A stretch of DNA of 5,019 nt from the NCBI GenBank assembly GCA_947304365.1, contig CAMZAY010000099.1, positions 1 through 5,019 on the forward strand, in the 5' to 3' direction. Positions 1 through 5,019 of this stretch are shown here, one piece after another. Below the pieces are notes generated by a model. It was given only the letters and a program-made list of their open reading frames with translations. It was not told the DNA's origin and did not search any database. How positions within the stretch are numbered: position 1 is the first letter of the stretch; every line of letters starts with the position of its first letter. This DNA comes from an uncultured Clostridia bacterium (GTDB lineage: Bacteria > Bacillota > Clostridia > Christensenellales > CAG-138). The translations under genes were made by a program, and so were the position numbers.

Positions 1-2
1 CG

Positions 3-3000
3 CTTTCGAAGTACGTTTCCTCCTCCGGCACCACCTGGCAGTTCAGGGGCGGCGAGTACTACGGCGACAACAAGGCCCCGACGGTAGAGCTCGGCACATT
101 CCTCGAGGCGGAGGTCGGCGTGGATTATGAGGTCGCCGTCGCAGTCACCGACGATTACGGCGTGGAAAGCGTCACCATGACCTACACGATCGGCGAAACC
201 ACCGGCGAGGTCGAAATGGTCTATAACGCGACCAACGCCAAGTATAAGGCGACCGTGCCCGGCTCCGCGATAGTCGCGGGCGTCGGCACAATGACGCTCA
301 CCTTCACCGCGACGGATACCTCCGGCCTGACCGGTACGGCTTCCGCCGAAGTCACCATCGCCGACGTGCCGCAGATCGTCTCCGTCAGCCCGAAGGCGAA
401 TTCCGCCACCTATGACGAGAAGCACCCCGTGATCTCCGTTGAGTTTGCGAACGCGGGCGACGATCCCTCCGTTGTGATCACCGTTCAGGGCGTGACCGGC
501 AATACCGTTGTAAACGGCAATACCGCCGAGCTTACGTACGAGAACGATCTTGAGGACGGCAAGTACTCCGCTTCCGTCACCATCACGAGGGCGGACGGCG
601 TTTCGGCCTCCTACAGCTGGTCGTTCACCGTGGGCGAGCCCAAATTCGGCTACTACTTCGGTCAGCTCCACAGCCACACCGCCGAGTATTCGGACGGCGC
701 GGGCACCATCGAGGACGCTTACAGCTACGTTACCGGCCTTCCCGAGAGCGAGAACGTCGATTTCGTCGCGCTGACCGACCACTCCAACTACTTCGACGAT
801 AAGGATCACCTCGGCGATTTCGAGGACGTCGAATCCGGTCTTACCGCGGCGAACGGGCACTCCAAGTGGTACAACTACACCACCACGATCGATGATTTCA
901 ATACCCGCCAGTCGAACGTCATATTCATCGGCGGCTATGAGATGACCTGGTCCGGTCAGTACGGTCATATTAACACGTACAATTCCGTGGGCATCGTCTC
1001 CCGCCAGAACAGCACGTACACGATCCGCGGCGGCGCGGGCCTTATCGCCTACTACGATCTCATCAAGCAGTACCCCGATACCATCCATCAGTTCAACCAC
1101 CCCGGCACCACGTTCGGCAACTTCGATAACTTCGGTTATTACGACGTCGCCGCAGACCGCGTCATCACCATGGTGGAGGTCGGCAACGGCGAAGGCGCCG
1201 TCGGCGGCAGCGCGTATTGGCCCAGCTATGAGCAGTACACGCTCGCGCTCGATATGGGCTGGCACGTGGCTCCCTCCAACAACCAGGATAACCACAAGGG
1301 CAGGTGGGGCAACGCCAACACCGCCCGCGACGTTATCCTTACCGACGATTTCTCCGAGCAGGGCATTTACGAGGCCATGAGGAACATGACCATGTACGCC
1401 ACGGAGGACAAGAACCTTGAGATCTACTATTCGCTCAACGACATGATCATGGGCACCATCATCCCCGAGGATGAGGAGGATCCCATCACCGCCGTCAACG
1501 TTTACGTATCCGTGAACGATCCCGACGGCGAGGGCGTCGGCCGCGTATCCGTCATAGTAAACGGCGGTCTGGTAGCTTATTATCAGGACTTTACCGGCTC
1601 CAGCGCGATAGTGGAGACCACGCTTCCCAACGATTACTCCTACTACTTCATCCGCGTTGAGCAGACCGACGGCGATATCGCCGTTACCGCTCCCGTTTGG
1701 GTGGGCGACGTATCGAAGGTCGGCATTTCCGATGTCACGACCGAGACCGTTATCCCCGTCAAGGATGAGGAGATGACATTCACCACCACGCTCTACGATT
1801 ACGAGGCGCAGGATTTCGAGATCAGCTCGATCACCTATTCGATCGGCATCGGTCCCAACGAGCCCACCGTTCTCGCCGTGCTGGAGGATCAGGGCGTCGT
1901 CGCTTCCAATTCCGAGCGTCAGTTCACATTCAACTACACGCCCACCGCTCTCGGCAAGCAGAGCTTCATCGTGACCGTCAACGGCTATCTCGGTGAGACC
2001 GCCATGGTATTCACCCATAAGTACGATATGGACGTTCTCGATCCCGCCGAGCTTGTCGACGTTGGTATCGACGCGGGCCACGCGAACTTCTACGTCTCCG
2101 GCAACTATGCCGATTCCGACGCCGCGTTCATCGAGCTCTGCGCCAAGAACGCGATCCGCTGCAGCCACATCGGCGCGGGCCAGCTCACCTATGAGAACAT
2201 AAAGGATCTCGTGCTGCTCGTTCTCACCGTGCCCTATGTCGGCTGGCAGAACGTCGGCGAGGCGAACCTCTATACCGAGGCGGAGCTTGAGGCGATCGCT
2301 CAGTACGCGGCGGAGGGCGGCAACATTATCGTCTGCTCCAAGTCCGACCGCGGCAATCCCGAGAACGCCGCAGAGCAGGCGTACAACATCTCCAACGCGA
2401 TACTTGAGGCGATCGGCACCGATACCCGCATCGCAAACGGCATCGTGGTAGATAACGAGGAGAAGGCGAACGAGGCTTACCGTATCTACTTCACCTCGGA
2501 GGACAATTACAGCTACACCTGGAACGGCGAGCCCGTATGGCTGCTGAAGGACGTGCTCGAAACGACCAACAATTCCTTCTCCGGCTACAACAGCGCGCCC
2601 GTTATCGCGGGCCAGAACGCGATCCCCATCATAAAGGGCTACTCCACGACCTGGGGCGCGAACTACACCGCCAACTTCACCGGCGCGAACTACGTGCCCA
2701 ATTACGAGACCGATACCGTCGTCGTTCCCATGGGCGAGGTAGTCGAGATGACGCTTGAGGATCTTGCGGGCGGGGGCTGGCTCATCACCGCGGGCGTTAC
2801 CTTCTTCTCCACCTTCGAGGTCAAGGTAGAGATAGAGAACGCCACCACCCTGCAGAATTCGAACTACCAGATAGTTATGAATATCATCAAGCAGGTCATC
2901 CCCGAGCCCGAGATCACCCCGATCGAGGTCGTCAACGCCTCCGAGGCGGGTCAGAAGTTCACCATCGAGGGTTACGTTACCTCGAACGCCTCCGGCTACG

Positions 3001-3926
3001 ATCAGTCGACCGCGTTCTTCGACTGCATCTACGTGCAGGACGATACCGCGGGCATCAACCTGTTCCCCGTCGCGGGCAACTTCCATATCGGTCAGTACGT
3101 CCGCGTGACCGGCGTGCTCGGCGCATATAACGGCGAGCGCGAGCTGGTCGTCTCCGACATCAAGGAGGTCGAAGGTCATGAGGAGCGGGTCATCGAGCCC
3201 GAGCTCCTCACCGCGCAGGAAGCCATGAGCCCCGAATACACCGGCTCCCTCGTCAAGGTAGAGGGCAGGGTGGAGAGCCTCGGCTACTCCTCCGACGGCG
3301 CGCTCGAGACCATCATGGTCAGGGACGATACGGGTCTTGCACGCGTGTTCATCGACGGCTATATCATGAGCGATTACGTGATCGACGTTAAGGTGGGCGA
3401 CCGCGTTTCGGCGATCGGTCTTGCCTCCATCACCGTCGATACCGAGGATCCCGACGGCGGCTTCATACCGCGTATGCGCGTAAGGAACCGCTCCGAGGTA
3501 GTCGTGCTCGAATCCGGCGAGCCCGTCGCTCCCACGGTGGCAGGCGAAAAGGCGGAGCTCCGCGAAAGGGAGACCTCCGACGGCAAGAGCGATATCCGCT
3601 TCATCTTCAAGGTGACCTTCAACGACTCCTGCGTCAACTACAAGGGAGAGCTCGTCGGTCCCACCACGGAGTATTACGAGATCACCGCCATCAACGCCGT
3701 GATCACCCTCGGCAACAACCAAGCCAACATGATCGGCAAGAACATTTACAGCATGGGTACGGACAGCTTCACCTACACGGCGCTGCTCTCCAACATTCCC
3801 GAGAGGGTCTACGACAGGGAGATCACCGCGGAGCCGAGCATCTCCTACGTGCTTGACGGCGAGACCGCCACCGTTACCGGAACGGCGATCTCCGCCAGCG
3901 TCAACGGGCTTAACGGCGCGGATTGA
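3..3926 (+). CDS. Large multidomain surface-type protein with a PHP/CehA-McbA metallohydrolase domain (5' partial)
   Basis: This is the C-terminal 1,307 residues of a longer protein. The frame is open from the first bases and ends at TGA 3924-3926. The GTG at 120 lies inside an Ig-like domain and is not a credible start. Numbering from base 3, the domains are: Ig-like at about residues 25-120; bacterial-Ig-like at 123-213, ending in a WSFTVG strand; PHP metallohydrolase at 215-485; beta-sandwich at 497-575; Ig/CARDB-like at 576-680; amidotransferase-like alpha/beta at 685-965; two OB-fold-like units at 973-1056 and 1068-1175; beta-rich C-terminal domain at 1172-1307. The PHP family hydrolyses phosphoesters or related bonds using bound metals, and the ligand positions look intact. 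The substrate is unknown. The repeated beta-sandwich architecture and low cysteine content suggest an exported protein, but no signal peptide, LPXTG motif, S-layer repeat or C-terminal helix is visible. The N-terminal part, which could hold secretion or anchoring signals, is missing. The PHP assignment is firm; the other domain names rest on pattern resemblance. Confidence 0.93.
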   Translation, partial: LSKYVSSSGTTWQFRGGEYYGDNKAPTVELGTFLEAEVGVDYEVAVAVTDDYGVESVTMTYTIGETTGEVEMVYNATNAKYKATVPGSAIVAGVGTMTLTFTATDTSGLTGTASAEVTIADVPQIVSVSPKANSATYDEKHPVISVEFANAGDDPSVVITVQGVTGNTVVNGNTAELTYENDLEDGKYSASVTITRADGVSASYSWSFTVGEPKFGYYFGQLHSHTAEYSDGAGTIEDAYSYVTGLPESENVDFVALTDHSNYFDDKDHLGDFEDVESGLTAANGHSKWYNYTTTIDDFNTRQSNVIFIGGYEMTWSGQYGHINTYNSVGIVSRQNSTYTIRGGAGLIAYYDLIKQYPDTIHQFNHPGTTFGNFDNFGYYDVAADRVITMVEVGNGEGAVGGSAYWPSYEQYTLALDMGWHVAPSNNQDNHKGRWGNANTARDVILTDDFSEQGIYEAMRNMTMYATEDKNLEIYYSLNDMIMGTIIPEDEEDPITAVNVYVSVNDPDGEGVGRVSVIVNGGLVAYYQDFTGSSAIVETTLPNDYSYYFIRVEQTDGDIAVTAPVWVGDVSKVGISDVTTETVIPVKDEEMTFTTTLYDYEAQDFEISSITYSIGIGPNEPTVLAVLEDQGVVASNSERQFTFNYTPTALGKQSFIVTVNGYLGETAMVFTHKYDMDVLDPAELVDVGIDAGHANFYVSGNYADSDAAFIELCAKNAIRCSHIGAGQLTYENIKDLVLLVLTVPYVGWQNVGEANLYTEAELEAIAQYAAEGGNIIVCSKSDRGNPENAAEQAYNISNAILEAIGTDTRIANGIVVDNEEKANEAYRIYFTSEDNYSYTWNGEPVWLLKDVLETTNNSFSGYNSAPVIAGQNAIPIIKGYSTTWGANYTANFTGANYVPNYETDTVVVPMGEVVEMTLEDLAGGGWLITAGVTFFSTFEVKVEIENATTLQNSNYQIVMNIIKQVIPEPEITPIEVVNASEAGQKFTIEGYVTSNASGYDQSTAFFDCIYVQDDTAGINLFPVAGNFHIGQYVRVTGVLGAYNGERELVVSDIKEVEGHEERVIEPELLTAQEAMSPEYTGSLVKVEGRVESLGYSSDGALETIMVRDDTGLARVFIDGYIMSDYVIDVKVGDRVSAIGLASITVDTEDPDGGFIPRMRVRNRSEVVVLESGEPVAPTVAGEKAELRERETSDGKSDIRFIFKVTFNDSCVNYKGELVGPTTEYYEITAINAVITLGNNQANMIGKNIYSMGTDSFTYTALLSNIPERVYDREITAEPSISYVLDGETATVTGTAISASVNGLNGAD
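75..641 (+). other. Two N-terminal Ig-like beta-sandwich domains
   Basis: The first unit, about 75-365, begins with an APTVELG strand and has the alternating hydrophobic and Thr/Val pattern of an Ig or FN3-type fold. It includes a DDYGVESV segment typical of bacterial Ig-like repeats. The second unit, about 369-641, starts PQIVSVSP and ends in WSFTVG. It also has an ELTYENDLEDGKY stretch, like the 'dL.dG.Y.v.v...D' signature of bacterial Ig-like domains placed beside surface enzymes. They are probably spacers or ligand-binding modules holding the PHP domain away from the cell. The assignment is by pattern only. Confidence 0.6.
645..1457 (+). other. PHP (CehA/McbA-type) metallohydrolase domain within the large protein
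   Basis: The domain opens with a GQLHSHT motif; the two His codons are at 669 and 675. It continues with SDG (Asp at 693), TDHSN (Asp 777, His 780), GYEMTW (Glu 939), GHIN (His 966), FNHPG (His 1098) and QDNH (Asp 1287, His 1293). This order of HxH, D, H, E, H, H, DxH is the usual multi-metal ligand set of the PHP superfamily, so the site is predicted to be catalytically competent. Known PHP members include phosphatases, nucleases and the CehA-type hydrolases. The presence of Ig-like domains on both sides points to an extracellular enzyme, but the substrate cannot be read from the sequence. Confidence 0.88.
2055..2900 (+). other. Amidotransferase-like / DUF4350-like alpha/beta domain
   Basis: This segment breaks the beta-sandwich pattern. 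It has a first strand ending in GIDAGH (Asp 2070, His 2079), then an alternating helix/strand series: a helix containing FIELCAKN, a hydrophobic strand LVLLVLTVP, an acidic EAELEAIAQYAAEGG helix and a strand NIIVCSKSD. The order 'D.gH.N ... t.e.l ... lvl..P ... t..E...i..y...GG.iiv' matches the glutamine-amidotransferase-like fold seen in DUF4350 and IFT52-type domains. I see no convincing catalytic Cys-His-Glu triad, so a binding or scaffold role is more likely than glutamine hydrolysis. The second half (about 2460-2900) is less recognisable and may include an inserted beta region. Confidence 0.55.
2919..3520 (+). other. Tandem OB-fold-like domains
   Basis: Two units share the same strand order. 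The first has FTIEGYV, then YVQDDTAGINLF, then GQYVRVTGVLG. The second has VKVEGRV, then MVRDDTGLARVF, then GDRVSAIGLAS. The repeated 'V.G.V ... i.V.DDTg...vF ... G..V...G' pattern is that of the nucleic-acid or sugar-binding OB-like modules found in extracellular Firmicutes nucleases such as YhcR. They are probably substrate-binding accessories to the upstream PHP enzyme. Whether they bind nucleic acid, polysaccharide or protein is not shown. Confidence 0.65.
3525..3923 (+). other. C-terminal beta-rich domain of the large protein
   Basis: The last 130 or so residues run from a VAGEKAELRE segment through SDIRFIFKVTF and YTALLSNIPE to the final residues NGAD. They resemble in outline a domain common at the C-terminus of large secreted Clostridia proteins ('a.iR ... 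lRF ... f.a.l.nip ... i.a..yv.y.dg'). There is no LPXTG motif, no hydrophobic tail and no basic terminus, so this end is not a sortase or membrane anchor. Its role is unknown; non-covalent cell-wall association is one possibility. Confidence 0.4.
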
Positions 3927-3947
3927 CGCATAAAAACAACGAGTAAA

Positions 3948-3971
3948 GGGGGCCGCCTTCGGGCGGCCCCC
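3948..3971. terminator. Perfect GC hairpin with UUCG loop in the intergenic gap; atypical terminator candidate
   Basis: A 10-bp uninterrupted stem (GGGGGCCGCC paired with GGCGGCCCCC) encloses the loop TTCG. On the + strand the loop is closed by a C-G pair, giving the very stable cUUCGg tetraloop. It begins 22 bases after the stop codon of the large gene, where a terminator is expected. On the + strand, however, it is followed by AAAAAA (3972-3977) and not by a T run. On the - strand it is followed by TTTACTCG, only a weak U tract. It may be a U-less terminator, an attenuator, or an mRNA 3'-end stabilising or processing element. The structure is certain; its function is not. Confidence 0.55.
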
Positions 3972-3984
3972 AAAAAAGATCATG
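3972..3984 (+). promoter_or_regulatory. A-rich, Shine-Dalgarno-less translation start region of the YibE/F gene
   Basis: Between the end of the hairpin and the ATG there are only ten bases, AAAAAAGATC. These contain no GGAGG-like core. The nearest purine-rich stretch, AAAGGGGG at 3945-3952, is about 30 bases from the ATG and lies partly in the 5' arm of the hairpin. Initiation may use the unpaired A-rich leader (S1-assisted, Shine-Dalgarno-independent). Alternatively, folding of the hairpin may bring the upstream purines closer. Both are inferences. Confidence 0.4.
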
Positions 3985-5019
3985 GAAAAGAAAAGGAAGC
4001 TTATAGGCACAGCCGTAATTATCGCTCTGATCGCGCTGCTCGCAGTCGGCGCGGTATTTGCGCGCCGCGCCGAGCCCAAGGAGAACAACCCCTACTACAC
4101 GATCGAGTACGAGCTCGTGCGGGTCACGCAGGTGCTGCTCGACAATTACACCGTGGACGACGATTCGGAGCACGCGCTTCGCGGGTCGCAGTCGCTGAAC
4201 GTCGTGGTGCTCACCGGCAGGCACAAGGGCGACGTTATGCCCGTTACGAACTATCTCGGCCCGCTCCATGAAAAGCTTGCGAAGAAGGGCACGGTGCTCA
4301 CCGTCACCATTACCGAGGATTCGCGGGAGGAGGGCTATCAGATAAGCGTGGTGAACTATAACTACGTCTGGCTGATAGCGGCGATGCTCGTGCTGTTCGC
4401 CGCCGCCGTGATACTCGTCGGCAGAAGGAACGGCGTTATGAGCCTCGTCGGGCTTGCCGCAACGCTCGCCGCGTTGGTGTTCTTCCTCGTCCCGATGTGG
4501 CTCAAGGGCTATCCCGCGATACCGCTCACGCTCGGCGTGTGCGTGGCCTTGTTCTGCTTCGTGCTGCTCGGCGGCATAACTTGGAAGACCGCCGCGGCAG
4601 TGCTCGGCACAGTCGCCTGCGTGCTGCTTGCGGGCGGCTTCGCGCTCGTCTGCGGAAGCATCGCGCACGTCTCCGGCATGACCATGGAGGAGGCGGAATG
4701 GCTGCTTGACGAATCCCGCGCGATGAAGGACGTTACCCTCAACGTGCGCGGGCTGTTCGTCTCGGGGATACTCATTTCATCCCTCGGCGCAGTCATGGAC
4801 GTTTCCATGAGCATCTCCTCCGCCGTGTGCGAGCTGGGCGTCGTCGATCCCTCGCTTACGCATAAAAAGCTGTTCGCCTCCGGCATGAACATCGGGCGCG
4901 ACATGATCGGCACCATGACCAACACGCTGATACTCGCGTTCGTGGGCACTTCGCTCAACCTCATAATAATCATGTACGCGGCGGGCATGCAGTTCTATCA
5001 GCTCATAAACAACGACGAC
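3982..5019 (+). CDS. YibE/F family integral membrane protein (3' partial)
   Basis: The frame is open from ATG 3982 to the window end, giving 346 residues with no stop. The family signature is clear: an SLGAVMDVSMSI stretch at about residues 267-278 and an IGRDMIGTMTNTLILAF stretch near 304-320, both typical of YibE/F proteins (Pfam YibE_F). An N-terminal KKRK is followed by a signal-anchor helix at about 8-27. An extracytoplasmic domain at about 29-128 contains the GRHKGD motif. Further helices lie at about 129-147, 155-172, 180-199, 204-225, 257-273 and 316-333. Positive residues after helix 2 (GRRN) and in the loop before helix 7 (HKK) fit an N-in topology. The cellular function of the family is not established; a transport role is often supposed. 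Upstream in frame there is a stop (TAA 3931) and no ATG, GTG or TTG, so 3982 is the only reasonable start. No Shine-Dalgarno site precedes it. The end of the protein, probably one or two more helices, lies beyond the window. Confidence 0.9.
   Translation, partial: MEKKRKLIGTAVIIALIALLAVGAVFARRAEPKENNPYYTIEYELVRVTQVLLDNYTVDDDSEHALRGSQSLNVVVLTGRHKGDVMPVTNYLGPLHEKLAKKGTVLTVTITEDSREEGYQISVVNYNYVWLIAAMLVLFAAAVILVGRRNGVMSLVGLAATLAALVFFLVPMWLKGYPAIPLTLGVCVALFCFVLLGGITWKTAAAVLGTVACVLLAGGFALVCGSIAHVSGMTMEEAEWLLDESRAMKDVTLNVRGLFVSGILISSLGAVMDVSMSISSAVCELGVVDPSLTHKKLFASGMNIGRDMIGTMTNTLILAFVGTSLNLIIIMYAAGMQFYQLINNDD

Noticed and set aside
120..122. GTG as the start codon of the large gene
   Set aside because: The same frame is open to the start of the window, and the upstream residues (including the APTVELG strand) belong to the first Ig-like domain. 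There is no Shine-Dalgarno site or signal peptide at this point.
550..774. Short out-of-frame + strand open frames inside the large gene (also at 1993-2202, 2236-2451 and 2537-2758)
   Set aside because: They give Arg/Ser/Pro-rich low-complexity products and overlap a confident coding frame; they are artefacts of GC-rich codon use.
2334..2336. Cys in the IIVCSKSD strand as an amidotransferase nucleophile
   Set aside because: It is not in a G-x-C-x-G type nucleophile elbow, and no matching downstream His-x-Glu pair is seen.
3923..3951. TTGACG at the stop codon as a -35 box for a promoter of the YibE/F gene
   Set aside because: At the normal 16-18 base spacing the sequence is AAGGGG-like, with no TATAAT resemblance, and any transcript start would fall inside the hairpin.
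3910..4668. Long minus-strand open frame of 252 codons opposite the YibE/F gene
   Set aside because: It is antisense to a well-supported membrane protein. Its product is rich in His, Arg and Glu with no recognisable domain, the usual shadow of GC-rich, hydrophobic coding sequence. It would also have to read through the intergenic hairpin.
4509..4988. Minus-strand open frame of 159 codons opposite the YibE/F gene
   Set aside because: Its Ser/Thr/Met/Pro-rich product has no known motif, and the + strand frame carries clear family signatures over the same bases.

Overview
The window holds parts of two genes on the + strand, separated by 55 bases. The DNA is GC-rich, with many codons ending in C or G. 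The first gene is a large multidomain protein of the kind found on the surface of gut-type Clostridia. The second is a YibE/F family membrane protein, a family common in Firmicutes. Together these suggest a high-GC Clostridia-type Firmicute, possibly from a gut or metagenomic assembly. This is inference; no taxonomic marker gene is present.

Bases 1-3926 are the 3' part of an open frame that was already open before the window began. It encodes at least 1,307 residues. In order these form two Ig-like/bacterial-Ig beta-sandwich domains, a PHP-type metallohydrolase domain of the CehA/McbA kind with all expected metal-ligand positions present, a beta-sandwich tail and a further Ig-like domain. These are followed by an alpha/beta domain resembling the glutamine-amidotransferase-like/DUF4350 fold, two OB-fold-like domains in tandem and a C-terminal beta-rich domain. 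No sortase motif or C-terminal membrane anchor is seen. The secretion signal, if there is one, lies outside the window.

Bases 3927-3981 are a short intergenic gap. It contains a perfect 10-bp GC hairpin with a UUCG loop, followed on the + strand by six A's rather than T's. The hairpin ends only 10 bases before the next start codon and leaves no room for a normal Shine-Dalgarno site.

Bases 3982-5019 encode the first 346 residues of a YibE/F family integral membrane protein, which runs off the window end. It has a signal-anchor helix, an extracytoplasmic domain of about 100 residues and at least six further membrane helices.

The two genes may share a transcript because they are close and co-oriented, but no functional link between them can be shown from sequence. 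I see no mobile element, CRISPR array, tRNA, rRNA or dedicated defence system. The most unusual points are the domain combination in the large protein and the hairpin-occupied translation start of the second gene.
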